Assembly (NCBI RefSeq): GCF_900113055.1
Contig: NZ_FONZ01000002.1
Coordinates: 62,001-126,000, forward strand
Length of the DNA stretch: 64,000 bases
Reading direction: 5' to 3'
Source: Flavimobilis marinus
Lineage (GTDB): Bacteria > Actinomycetota > Actinomycetes > Actinomycetales > Cellulomonadaceae
Below the pieces are notes generated by a model that saw only the letters and a program-made list of their open reading frames with translations, made no database searches and was not told the DNA's origin. The position numbers were made by a program, and so were the translations under genes. Shown in pieces: positions 56,998 to 64,000 of this stretch (its first letter is position 1; every line of letters begins with the position of its first letter).

Positions 56998-58124
56998 GGC
57001 TCCTCCGTGCGGGCTGGCCCCGGGGCCACGTCGCGCGCGAGCGCGATGCGGTCAGTGGGCGTGAGCGCGGCGAGGGTGCGCCGCAACGTCGTCAGGACGG
57101 TGGCGACGACGAGCCCCTCGGGATCGGGTCCTGCGGCCTGCTCGTGCTCCTCGAGCGCGGCGGCGAGCGCGTGCATCGCGGCTTCGACGTCGGCCCTGGG
57201 TCCGGGCTTGTCGTCGAGCGGCCCGACGACGAGCACCGCCTGCCCGAGCTGCGCGAGCGCGTCGGCGAGGGGCCCGCGCATCTGTGGAGCGACCGCGCCG
57301 GCACGCGCGCCCCATGGCTGGTCGTCGGCGAGGGCGTAGAGGTCGTCGACCAGGAGCACGGTGCGCTCGAGCGCGCGAAAGGTCGCTCGCCGCGTGGGCG
57401 CGGCGTCGGGCCGCAGGCGCGCCCGCGGATTCGCCTGAGCCGCCTCGGTGAGGTCGTCGATCGCCCGCCGAGCGCGATCGGTCGCGCGGGCGAGCGTCTC
57501 GCCCCCCGGGGCGTGAGCGTCGGCGGTGTCGAGGTCGCGCCCGTCGCGGATCTGCTCCGCCGCGTCCGCAAGATGATCGGCGACGACCTCACGCAGGCGA
57601 TCCAAGGCGTGGTCCGCCCGCTGCACCGGAAAGGCGGGGACGGCCGCGTTGACGAGGACGCCGACGACGGCGCCGAGGAGGAACAGGCCGGCGTAGGCAC
57701 CCGCGTACCCGACCTCGTCCCCCTGGCCCAGCAGGACGACGAAGAGCGCGACGATCGGCACGTAGCTGCGGTTCTCGCCCAGCCACGGCAGCCCGGCGAG
57801 GAGCATCCCCACCCCGACGACGAGCCCGAGTGCCAGCACCCCGTTGCCGAGCAGCAGCTCCACGCCGAGTCCGGTCGCGGCACCCAGACTGATCGCGACC
57901 ACGGCGCGCACCGACTGCGACGCCGAGCGTGCCACCGCGGGGTACATCGTCGCGATCGCGCCGAACGGCGCGTAGAACGCGTACTGGTCGGTGGCGGTGG
58001 GTAGCCGGAGCGCGATCAGCCAGGCGGCCATCGCCGCGACCGACGCCTTGAGGGCCATCACGACGCGAGGGCGTTCGAGCACCGTCAGGGGGTGACGGAG
58101 GCGACCGCGATCACGAACAGTCAT
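56994..58124 (-). CDS. FUSC / aromatic acid exporter (ArAE) family membrane protein
   Basis: 376 residues. About six membrane segments in the N-terminal half (from VVMALKASVAAMAAWLIAL to about residue 165) include the FUSC-type YAFYAPFGAIATMYP and a GENRSYVPIVALFVVLLG segment. The C-terminal half is a cytosolic helical region with many charged residues (LDRLREVVADHLADAA; RATFRALERTVLLVDDL). Relatives export aromatic acids or antibiotics such as fusaric acid. Substrate unknown; forms an operon with DUF6328. Confidence 0.83.
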   Translation of the reverse strand: MTVRDRGRLRHPLTVLERPRVVMALKASVAAMAAWLIALRLPTATDQYAFYAPFGAIATMYPAVARSASQSVRAVVAISLGAATGLGVELLLGNGVLALGLVVGVGMLLAGLPWLGENRSYVPIVALFVVLLGQGDEVGYAGAYAGLFLLGAVVGVLVNAAVPAFPVQRADHALDRLREVVADHLADAAEQIRDGRDLDTADAHAPGGETLARATDRARRAIDDLTEAAQANPRARLRPDAAPTRRATFRALERTVLLVDDLYALADDQPWGARAGAVAPQMRGPLADALAQLGQAVLVVGPLDDKPGPRADVEAAMHALAAALEEHEQAAGPDPEGLVVATVLTTLRRTLAALTPTDRIALARDVAPGPARTEEP

Positions 58125-58178
58125 CCCCTCAGTGCACTGGTGCCGCGGGCATCTAGCAACTGGAGGCTGTCATGGTTA

Positions 58179-58208
58179 TTGTTCTTCGATAACATCGTAT
58201 TTCGATAA
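58179..58208 (+). promoter_or_regulatory. AT-rich promoter/operator with repeated TTCGATAA
   Basis: Two direct copies of TTCGATAA (58185-58192 and 58201-58208) whose starts are 16 bases apart in an AT-rich patch, unusual for this genome. The second copy ends just before the GGAGAG ribosome binding site. TTGTTC and TTCGAT are 16 bases apart and could be the -35/-10. The next-but-one gene encodes an Xre regulator, a likely self-repressor binding here. Confidence 0.5.
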
Positions 58209-58218
58209 GGAGAGCATC

Positions 58219-58923
58219 ATGACGAGACTCCGCCTCCGCAATCAACGACGGGTATTCGCACTGCGTTGCGCGGAGGTCCTCATCGGAGCCGGGATCGTGG
58301 CGAGTGCGGCGACCGGTCTCGCGCATGTCGTCGGACCGAACGGTCTGGGGGTAGCTCAGTTCGAGCCGAGCTGGCCGTTCGTCGGTTCGAGCGCCTACCC
58401 GATGGCGGTCGAGGCGACCTTCGACGACGACGCCGGAGTGGATGTCACTCACGCCCCTGTCACCGTGAACACGAGCGACGGGACCCGCGATGCCGCGACG
58501 GGCGGGGGTGGACTGGAGATCTTCGGCCCGTTCACCGGCCGTGTGAGCTACATGAACCCGTCGTTGCCCGAGCGCTGGGCATGGGTCGCGTGGCAGGCCG
58601 CCCTGCCGATCCTGACAGCAGTGTCCTTGATCGTGGTCCTGAGGCTCGTGCGCTCGGTGCGCGTCGGGAGCCCGTTCACCGCGAGCAACGCCGTGCGGCT
58701 GCGGGCTCTCGCGCTGCTCGTCGGCGGCGGGGGGAGTCTCGTGTCGCTCGTGGGCGCGTTGGTGCCGAACTGGCTCCTCGGGACGTCGGGCGCGGCCGAG
58801 ATCGTGCACCTCCGGGGCTATGTCTCGTTGGTCCCGCTCGTCGCCGGTGTGCTGATCGCCATCCTTGCGGAGGTCTGGCAGACCGGGATCGAGATGAATC
58901 GTGACCTGGACGGCACGGTGTGA
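58219..58923 (+). CDS. DUF2975 family membrane protein
   Basis: 234 residues from ATG behind AAGGAGAG. Four membrane segments: about 14-34, 120-142, 158-180 and 192-215, with an extracytoplasmic domain between the first two that includes TFDDDAGVDVTHAPVTV. VRVGSPFTASNAVRLRALA is the DUF2975 signature. The gene always travels with a small Xre regulator, here overlapping by 4 bases. The role of the pair is not known; a signalling or stress function is suspected. Confidence 0.82.
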   Translation: MTRLRLRNQRRVFALRCAEVLIGAGIVASAATGLAHVVGPNGLGVAQFEPSWPFVGSSAYPMAVEATFDDDAGVDVTHAPVTVNTSDGTRDAATGGGGLEIFGPFTGRVSYMNPSLPERWAWVAWQAALPILTAVSLIVVLRLVRSVRVGSPFTASNAVRLRALALLVGGGGSLVSLVGALVPNWLLGTSGAAEIVHLRGYVSLVPLVAGVLIAILAEVWQTGIEMNRDLDGTV

Positions 58924-59171
58924 GTGCCGACGACAGCGCGGGCATCAGGTGCCATCTCGATGCGCTGCTCGACGCGAGGGGAATGACCCTCACGGAGCTG
59001 GCGCGACGCGTCGACCTGACTCTCGCGAACCTGTCGATCTTGAAGAACGACCGCGCACGGGCGGTGCGCTTCTCTACGCTCGCGGCGATCTGCCGCGAGC
59101 TGGAGTGCGAACCAGGTGATCTGTTCTCCTACGACCCCGTGCGGGGTGGACGGCGCGGAACGACCAGGTGA
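58920..59171 (+). CDS. Xre family helix-turn-helix regulator
   Basis: 83 residues from the GTG overlapping the DUF2975 stop. A single Cro/C1-type domain (YozG-like): LDALLDARGMTLTELARRVDLTLANLSILK and FSTLAAICRELECEPGDLF, each quoted in part. It has no sensor domain. It probably binds the TTCGATAA repeats upstream of its operon. Confidence 0.88.
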   Translation: MSADDSAGIRCHLDALLDARGMTLTELARRVDLTLANLSILKNDRARAVRFSTLAAICRELECEPGDLFSYDPVRGGRRGTTR

Positions 59172-59178
59172 CGGACGG

Positions 59179-59211
59179 CTGCCTCCCTGGACACCGAGCC
59201 CGGGGAGGCAG
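59179..59211 (+). terminator. terminator after the DUF2975-Xre operon
   Basis: A 9-base perfect inverted repeat (CTGCCTCCC with GGGAGGCAG) with a 15-base loop, 7 bases after the Xre stop. Confidence 0.55.
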
Positions 59212-59284
59212 TCGTGACGAGCCCGCAACGCGGGGTTCGCGCCCGCGGCGGCGCGGTACTCGCGCCACCCGCCGAACGCGGTGA

Positions 59285-59581
59285 TCTCCGGGTGAACGCC
59301 TGCTCCTTGCCGTCCCGATGGCGGACCTCCGCACGTTTGCGGACGAGGCGATCGGTGCGCTCCGGGCCCACGACGAGATCCACGCCGGTGACATGTGCGA
59401 GACGCTCGAGGCGTTCCTCGCCCTCGGCAACGGCGCCGAGGCGGCGCGACGCCTGTACATCCACGACAACACCATGAAGCACCGGATGGCCCGGATGTCC
59501 GAGCTGCTCGGGGTAGACCTCCGCGAGCCGCGCACCCGGCTGACGCTGGCGCTGGCGCTCGAGGTGCGGAAGTTCGTCTGA
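59285..59581 (+). pseudogene. remnant of a PucR/CdaR-type regulator (C-terminal HTH only)
   Basis: The C-terminal ~99 residues of a PucR-like regulator survive in one frame, bounded upstream by a stop at 59282-59284. ERLLLAVPMADLRTFADE and ETLEAFLALGNGAEAARRL, YIHDNTMKHRMARMSELLG and DPRTRL-like EPRTRLTLALAL match the end of the family, including the HTH. Family similarity begins before the first ATG (59318), so the ATG is not the original start. The N-terminal sensory domains are missing. Expression of a free 87-residue HTH peptide from 59318 is possible but there is no ribosome binding site. Confidence 0.7.
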
Positions 59582-59600
59582 GGCGAAGCGGTGAGCGGAC

Positions 59601-59631
59601 GGCACCGGACGATGGGTCTCCTGTCCGTGCC
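59601..59631 (-). terminator. candidate terminator of the minus-strand tRNA
   Basis: A 9-pair hairpin with one bulged base, 6 bases beyond the 3' end of the tRNA on the minus strand. Confidence 0.4.
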
Positions 59632-59637
59632 GCACGG

Positions 59638-59711
59638 TGCCCCGGGTGGGATTCGAACCCACACTGGATCGGGTTTGAGCCGAACGCCTCTGCCGGTTGG
59701 GCTACCGGGGC
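59638..59711 (-). tRNA. tRNA gene with anticodon CAA but a short variable loop
   Basis: On the minus strand the 74 bases fold as a cloverleaf. The acceptor stem GCCCCGG/CCGGGGC is perfect, and the T arm GTGGG-TTCGAAT-CCCAC is perfect. D arm GCCC...AGGC has the GG pair, and the anticodon loop CTCAAAC reads CAA at 59677-59675 (leucine codon UUG). The anticodon stem has one T-T mismatch at its base. Unlike every normal tRNA-Leu it has only about 5 bases in the variable region. The 3' CCA is not encoded. Identity is uncertain: an unusual tRNA or a decaying copy. Confidence 0.8.
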
Positions 59712-59817
59712 CTGTGCAGGTCCTATCGAACCACACGGGCGCGGTGCGACGCTCCAGCCGGACCGGGTGGCGGACCTCGTGCACGCGCACGGTTCCCTGC
59801 GTGCGTGCGCAGGGAAG

Positions 59818-59823
59818 TAGGAT
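59818..59823 (+). promoter_or_regulatory. candidate leaderless -10 element TAGGAT
   Basis: Seven bases before GTG 59831, which it selects as the start of pdtaR over ATG 59822, which overlaps the element. Confidence 0.55.
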
Positions 59824-59830
59824 GCATGGT

Positions 59831-60508
59831 GTGACTGAGAATGCCGAGGACGCCCGCGCCAAGATCGAGCTCGACCTGCCGCCGATGACGGTGCCGGAGG
59901 AGGAGCCGACTCCCACCGACAACGCCGCACCGCGCCAGCGGACGGCGATCGTCGTCGAGGACGAGGCGCTGATCCGCATGGACGTCGTCGAGACGTTGCG
60001 CGAGGCCGGGTTCGACGTCGTCGGCGAGGCGGGCGACGGGGAGACCGCGGTCGCGCTCGCGCTCGAGCACCGACCCGACGTCGTCGTTATGGACGTGAAG
60101 ATGCCCGAGCTCGACGGCATCTCGGCGGCCGAGCGGATCGCCAAGGCGCACGCAGCGCCGGTCGTCCTGCTCACGGCGTTCTCCCAGACCGAGCTGGTCG
60201 AGCGCGCCCGCGACGCGGGAGCGATGGCCTACGTCATCAAGCCGTTCAGCCCAGCGGACCTGCTGCCGGCCGTCGAGATCGCCATCTCGCGGTACTCGGA
60301 GATCTCCGCGCTGTCGGCGGAGGTCGCTGACCTCACCGAGCGCTTCGAGACCCGCAAGCGGGTGGACCGGGCGAAGGGCCTGCTCATGACCAAGATGGGC
60401 CTGAGCGAGCCGGAGTCCTTCCGCTGGATCCAGAAGACGTCGATGGACCGCCGCCTCACCATGCGCGAGGTCGCGGACGCCGTCATCGACCAGGTCGGCA
60501 AGGGCTGA
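59831..60508 (+). CDS. pdtaR: ANTAR-domain response regulator PdtaR
   Basis: 225 residues from GTG. After a disordered acidic N-terminus (about 35 residues) lies a receiver domain with TAIVVEDEALIR, phospho-acceptor Asp88 in VVMDVKMPE and Lys137 in YVIKPF. The ANTAR domain at the end (RVDRAKGLLMTKMGLSEPES; RRLTMREVADAV) binds paired RNA hairpins and blocks terminators. In mycobacteria the kinase PdtaS activates it; no kinase gene is adjacent here. The frame stays open upstream through the antisense tRNA, which is not coding. Confidence 0.93.
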   Translation: MTENAEDARAKIELDLPPMTVPEEEPTPTDNAAPRQRTAIVVEDEALIRMDVVETLREAGFDVVGEAGDGETAVALALEHRPDVVVMDVKMPELDGISAAERIAKAHAAPVVLLTAFSQTELVERARDAGAMAYVIKPFSPADLLPAVEIAISRYSEISALSAEVADLTERFETRKRVDRAKGLLMTKMGLSEPESFRWIQKTSMDRRLTMREVADAVIDQVGKG

Positions 60509-60677
60509 CGTCATCTCTCGGCCAGGGGTGGTGGCACCTTGTGGTCACGGATCGGCATCGGTATGTTGAGTGCGCCTGTTCAGCACCTCGATGACGTGGT
60601 ATCGGGCAGTGTTCTTATCCGCAGGGGGCGGTGTTCTGCGGCGACCGCTGAGCACGACGAGTGTGGGAGGTCCTTGA
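60509..60677. other. intergenic region upstream of the GNAT gene
   Basis: 170 bases without a gene. A small hairpin CCGCAG/CTGCGG (60619-60641) lies 37 bases before the GNAT start. I see no clear promoter hexamers. Confidence 0.3.
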
Positions 60678-61355
60678 GTGCGCGCGTCAGTTGAGGTTCG
60701 CCACGCGTCGGCTGCCGACCTCCCCGAGGTCGCCCGGCTGTGTCTCGTCGCCCGCGACGAGACCGCGACGCCGTCACAGATCTGCCAGTCGGACACGAGC
60801 AAGCTGCAGCGGCAGCTCGGCGTGCTGCTCTCGGTCCCGGGCGGTCGCATCTACGTCGCTTCCGACGACTCGACCGTGGTCGGCTTCATGCTCGCCCGGA
60901 TCGTCGAGTCCAACGTCTACAACGACGAGCCCGTGCTGTACATCGAGGGCATCTACGTCGACGAGACCTCGCGTCGCCGCGGCGTCGGGCACGCGTTGCT
61001 CACCGCGGCAGCGCAGACGGCGGTCGAGGCTGGCGCCGACGAGGTCTACTCCGTGCCCATCCCGGGCTCGCGTGCCGTCCAGCGCTTCCTCGCGCGGATG
61101 GGCTTCGCGCCCGCCGCGGCCCACCGGGTGGTGTCCACGACGCAGCTCCTGCGCAAGCTCGGCGCCGAGTCGACCGTCGGTCGGCGCGGCCCCCGCGGCC
61201 TGGAGGACCTGATCGCGCGACGCCGCAAGGCGCGCATCGAGACGCAGTCCGGCCCGGTGGATCTCCGGGAGCTGCGGGGACGGCTCGCCGCGCGCGGCGT
61301 CGCGTCGCTGGAAGAGGCGCCGTCCGACGCCGCCCCGCTCAAGCGCCTGGTCTGA
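60678..61355 (+). CDS. GNAT family N-acetyltransferase
   Basis: 225 residues from GTG with GGGAGG 7 bases upstream. The acetyl-CoA-binding fold is in the first 150 residues: VVGFMLARIVESN, VLYIEGIYVDETSRRRGVGHALLTAA (the R-R-x-G-V-G loop) and RFLARMGFAP. The C-terminal 75 residues are Arg-rich (LIARRRKARIE; RELRGRLAARG) and may bind nucleic acid or a partner. The substrate is unknown. In the polA neighbourhood of many Micrococcales. Confidence 0.85.
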   Translation: MRASVEVRHASAADLPEVARLCLVARDETATPSQICQSDTSKLQRQLGVLLSVPGGRIYVASDDSTVVGFMLARIVESNVYNDEPVLYIEGIYVDETSRRRGVGHALLTAAAQTAVEAGADEVYSVPIPGSRAVQRFLARMGFAPAAAHRVVSTTQLLRKLGAESTVGRRGPRGLEDLIARRRKARIETQSGPVDLRELRGRLAARGVASLEEAPSDAAPLKRLV

Positions 61356-61368
61356 GCGGTCCCTGGCG

Positions 61369-61815
61369 TCAGGCGCGCTTGTCGTCGAGGATCATGCACG
61401 TCAGCCGGGCCGTGCACACGCGCCGGCCGGCCTCGTCCGTGATCTCGATGTCGTAGGACGCCAACGTGCGGCCGAGGTGGATTGCGCGCGCCTCTGCGGT
61501 GACCACGCCCTCGCGGACGGCACGGTGGTGCGTGGCGTTCAGGTCGAGCCCGACGACGCCGCGGTCCGTCCCCGCGTGCGCGATCGCTGCGTAGGAGGCG
61601 GCGGTCTCGGCGAGCGCCGCGGAGGCCCCCCCGTGCAGCAGTCCGGCGGGTTGCGTGTTGCCCAGCACCGGCATCGTCGCGACGGTGCGCTCCGCGGACC
61701 AGTGCGTGATCTCGATGCCGAGCCGCTCGACGAGCGTGCCGCGAGCGATCGCGGCGAGAGCGGACAGGTCGGCGGTCGGCGTGCCCGCGGGCGACGGAGA
61801 GTGCGTGTCGGTCAT
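61369..61815 (-). CDS. PaaI family (hotdog) thioesterase
   Basis: 148 residues from the ATG giving MTDTHSPSPAG; the longer open frame overlaps polA. Hotdog-fold acyl-CoA thioesterase: ITHWSAERTVATMPV, the catalytic LLHGGASAALAETAAS (HGG with downstream Glu) and GLDLNATHHRAV. Substrates are typically phenylacetyl-CoA-type intermediates or 1,4-dihydroxy-2-naphthoyl-CoA (menaquinone pathway). Divergent from polA with 19 bases between start codons. Confidence 0.88.
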   Translation of the reverse strand: MTDTHSPSPAGTPTADLSALAAIARGTLVERLGIEITHWSAERTVATMPVLGNTQPAGLLHGGASAALAETAASYAAIAHAGTDRGVVGLDLNATHHRAVREGVVTAEARAIHLGRTLASYDIEITDEAGRRVCTARLTCMILDDKRA

Positions 61816-61821
61816 GGGCGC

Positions 61822-61827
61822 TAGGTT
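61822..61827 (+). promoter_or_regulatory. candidate leaderless -10 element TAGGTT of polA
   Basis: Seven bases before GTG 61835. The same stretch read on the minus strand gives CAACCT (61828-61823), 7 bases before the thioesterase ATG, so the two promoters appear to overlap completely. Confidence 0.5.
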
Positions 61828-61834
61828 GTCAGGT

Positions 61835-64000
61835 GTGAGTGACAACGCGCGACCTCGGCTCCTTCTGATCGACGGCCACTCGATGGCGTTCCGGGCGTAC
61901 TTCGCCCTGCCTGTCGACAAGTTCACGACCTCGAGCGGCCAGAGCACCAACGCGGTGCACGGCTTCGTCTCGATGCTCGCGAACCTCATCAAGACCGAGC
62001 AACCGACGCACCTGGCGGTCGCGTTCGACGCCGGCAGCACCACGTTCCGCACCGAACGCTTCCCCAGCTACAAGGGCACCCGCGACGCCACGCCGGAGCC
62101 CTTCAAGGGTCAGGTGCCTCTGATCATGGAGGTGCTCGAGGCGATGAACGTGCCCTTCCTGGAGAAGGACAACTTCGAGGCGGACGACATCCTCGCGACG
62201 CTCTCGTCCCAGGCCGACGCGGCGGGCATGCAGGTGCTCGTCTGCTCGGGGGACCGTGACTCCCTGCAGTTCGTCAACGAGAACGTCACCGTGCTGTACC
62301 CGGTCAAGGGCGTGTCCGAGCTCGCGCGCATGACACCCGAGGCCGTCCAGACCAAGTACGGGGTAGCGCCGCACCAGTACCCGGACCTCGCCGCCCTGGT
62401 GGGAGAGACGAGTGACAACATCCCGGGTGTCCCCGGGGTCGGTCCCAAGACGGCCGCCAAGTGGATCAACCAGTACGGGTCGTTGTCGGGTGTGCTCGAA
62501 CACGCGGAGGAGATCAAGGGCAAGGCCGGGGAGTCGCTGCGGGCGCACCTCGAGCAGGTCCGGCTCAACCGGGAGCTCAACCACCTGCTCACCGACGTGG
62601 AGCTGCCCATCGCGCCGGGGGACCTCGCGGCGCAGCCGTGGGACCGGGAGGCGATGCACCGGGTCTTCGACGCCCTGCAGTTCCGCACGCTGCGCGAGCG
62701 GCTGTTCGCCATGGTGCCAAGCGAGGACGAGGCGGGGGCGGTCGACGCCGACGCCGCCGAGGTCACGCTCGTGGACCTCGAGGAGGGTGCGCTCGGAGCG
62801 TGGTTGGAGGCACGCGGAGGTCAGGCGGTCGGGCTGCAGGTCGCAGGAGTCACGACGCCCGCGGGTGCCGACGCCTGGCAGGTCGCCCTCGCCGCAGACG
62901 GCGCAGCGGTCGTGGTCGATCTCGCGGACGTGGCTGACGTGGACGAGCGCGCCCTCGCTGCGTGGCTCACCGACGCGACCGCCCCGAAGGTGGTGCACGG
63001 GTCCAAGGGTGCGTGGCACGCGCTGCGCTCGCGCGGGCTCGACCTGAGCGGCGTGACCTTCGACACCGAGCTCGCCGCCTACCTGTGCCACCCGGACCAG
63101 CGCAGCTACGACCTGGCCGACCTCAGCATCCGGCACCTCCACCGCGAGCTGCGCCTCGAGGCCGACGACGCCGCGGGCCAGGGCGCGCTCGACCTGGAGC
63201 TCGGCGGCGACTCCGCCGCCCGCCGGCTCGCCGTGCACGCCACGGTCCTGGTCGACCTGGCCGAGGCGCTCGGAGCGGACCTCACCGACCGGGGCGCCGA
63301 CCGTCTGCTGAGCGACCTCGAGCTGCCCCTCACCCGGGTGCTGGCCGAGATGGAGCACCGCGGCATCGCGATCGACGTGGACTCGCTGCGCGAGCTGGAG
63401 CGTCACTTCGCCGACCTCGTCGCCCAGGCGGCGGCAGCGGCGTACGAGGTGATCGGCCGCGAGGTGAACCTGGGCTCTCCCAAGCAGCTGCAGGAGGTCC
63501 TCTTCGACCAGCTGGAGATGCCCAAGACGAAGAAGATCAAGACGGGCTACACCACCGACGCGGCGTCTCTGTCAGACCTCTTCACGCGCACGGAACACCC
63601 GTTCCTCGCTCACCTCCTCGCGCACCGTGACGCGACCCGGCTGCGGCAGACGGTCGAGGGGCTGCTCAAGGCGGTCGGGGCCGACGGACGGATCCGGACC
63701 ACGTTCCAGCAGACCATCGCGGCGACCGGCCGGCTGAGCTCAGCGGACCCGAACCTCCAGAACATCCCCATCCGCACCGAGGCCGGGCGCCAGATCCGCC
63801 GGGTGTTCACGGTCGGAGACGGCTACGAGACGCTCCTGACCGCGGACTACAGCCAGATCGAGATGCGCATCATGGCGCACCTGTCCGGCGACGCCGGGCT
63901 GATCGAGGCCTTCCGGTCGGGCGAGGACCTGCACCGCTACGTCGGGTCCCGGGTGTTCGGCGTGCCCACGACCGAGGTCACCGCGGCGATGCGGTCCAAG
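61835..64000 (+). CDS. polA: DNA polymerase I (3' end outside window)
   Basis: 722 codons visible from GTG. The N-terminal 5'-3' exonuclease domain is complete (LLLIDGHSMAFRAYFALP; VAFDAGSTTFR; FEADDILATL; CSGDRDSLQF; GVGPKTAAKW) up to about residue 290. The 3'-5' exonuclease-like domain (about 305-480) lacks the DxE active-site acids (VGLQVAG in place of IDTET), so proofreading is absent, as in other actinobacteria. The polymerase domain has TGRLSSADPNLQNIP and the motif A TADYSQIEMRIMAHLSG with its catalytic Asp. The window ends just before motif B. Confidence 0.96.
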   Translation, partial: MSDNARPRLLLIDGHSMAFRAYFALPVDKFTTSSGQSTNAVHGFVSMLANLIKTEQPTHLAVAFDAGSTTFRTERFPSYKGTRDATPEPFKGQVPLIMEVLEAMNVPFLEKDNFEADDILATLSSQADAAGMQVLVCSGDRDSLQFVNENVTVLYPVKGVSELARMTPEAVQTKYGVAPHQYPDLAALVGETSDNIPGVPGVGPKTAAKWINQYGSLSGVLEHAEEIKGKAGESLRAHLEQVRLNRELNHLLTDVELPIAPGDLAAQPWDREAMHRVFDALQFRTLRERLFAMVPSEDEAGAVDADAAEVTLVDLEEGALGAWLEARGGQAVGLQVAGVTTPAGADAWQVALAADGAAVVVDLADVADVDERALAAWLTDATAPKVVHGSKGAWHALRSRGLDLSGVTFDTELAAYLCHPDQRSYDLADLSIRHLHRELRLEADDAAGQGALDLELGGDSAARRLAVHATVLVDLAEALGADLTDRGADRLLSDLELPLTRVLAEMEHRGIAIDVDSLRELERHFADLVAQAAAAAYEVIGREVNLGSPKQLQEVLFDQLEMPKTKKIKTGYTTDAASLSDLFTRTEHPFLAHLLAHRDATRLRQTVEGLLKAVGADGRIRTTFQQTIAATGRLSSADPNLQNIPIRTEAGRQIRRVFTVGDGYETLLTADYSQIEMRIMAHLSGDAGLIEAFRSGEDLHRYVGSRVFGVPTTEVTAAMRSK

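Noticed and set aside
59591-59830. Upstream extension of the pdtaR frame
   Set aside because: It reads straight through the antisense tRNA gene, and the TAGGAT element selects GTG 59831.
1-64000. CRISPR arrays, insertion sequences, prophage or integrase genes
   Set aside because: None seen on either strand; apart from short accessory stretches the window is core chromosome.

Overview
The window is very GC-rich, densely packed actinobacterial chromosome. The gene content points to a member of the Micrococcales close to Cellulomonas and its relatives: a complete Pup-proteasome locus, mycothiol synthesis (mshC), a luciferase-like family usually linked to coenzyme F420, DnaE2, and many small actinobacteria-only families (DUF5703, HGxxxAxW, TIGR02234, TIGR03085). 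This placement is inferred from gene content; no database was searched. I see no insertion sequence, prophage or CRISPR array.

Layout. 1-3247: 3' part of dnaE2, cut by the window edge. 3274-5282: a DapA-like lyase and a secreted lysine-rich protein. 5421-5505: tRNA-Leu(GAG). 5609-11629: an accessory stretch with two lipoproteins, rtcB behind a small Arg-rich ORF and a terminator, a YwqG-like protein, a membrane protein with a repeat-like tail and a fructosamine-kinase-like protein. 11751-18508: ald, a GAF-GAF-SpoIIE phosphatase, an M3 peptidase, an M20 peptidase, a G-quadruplex-flanked palindrome and DUF5703. 18609-27035: an acidic protein, an aldo/keto reductase, uppP, mshC, a luciferase-like oxidoreductase, PAC2, a HAD hydrolase, a RecB-like nuclease and an M50 protease. 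27047-34527: trmI-mpa-dop-pup-prcB-prcA-pafA. 34530-35498: a tandem FKBP lipoprotein.

35495-61355: hisF, a TIGR03085 protein, a heterodimeric ABC exporter with one degenerate ATP site, hisI, trpE, four small membrane-protein genes, trpC-trpB-trpA-lgt, gltB-gltD and pyk, then DUF6328-FUSC, a DUF2975-Xre pair, a broken PucR-type gene, an odd tRNA gene on the minus strand, pdtaR and a GNAT gene. 61369-64000: a hotdog thioesterase divergent from polA, which runs off the window.

Two synteny blocks known from Mycobacterium tuberculosis meet here. One is uppP-mshC-PAC2-RecB-like-trmI-proteasome-pafA. The other is his/trp-lgt-pyk-pdtaR-polA. The join lies around the FKBP and hisF genes.

The main functional themes are protein tagging and turnover (Pup, proteasome, Mpa, Dop, PafA), tryptophan and histidine synthesis, nitrogen entry (gltBD, ald) and DNA synthesis or repair (dnaE2, polA, RecB-like). 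At least thirteen genes carry a TANNNT hexamer only 6-8 bases before the start codon, which fits widespread leaderless transcription. The most interesting observations are the rtcB leader, the short-armed tRNA with anticodon CAA, the asymmetric ABC exporter, the dispersed palindromes and the back-to-back polA/thioesterase promoters.
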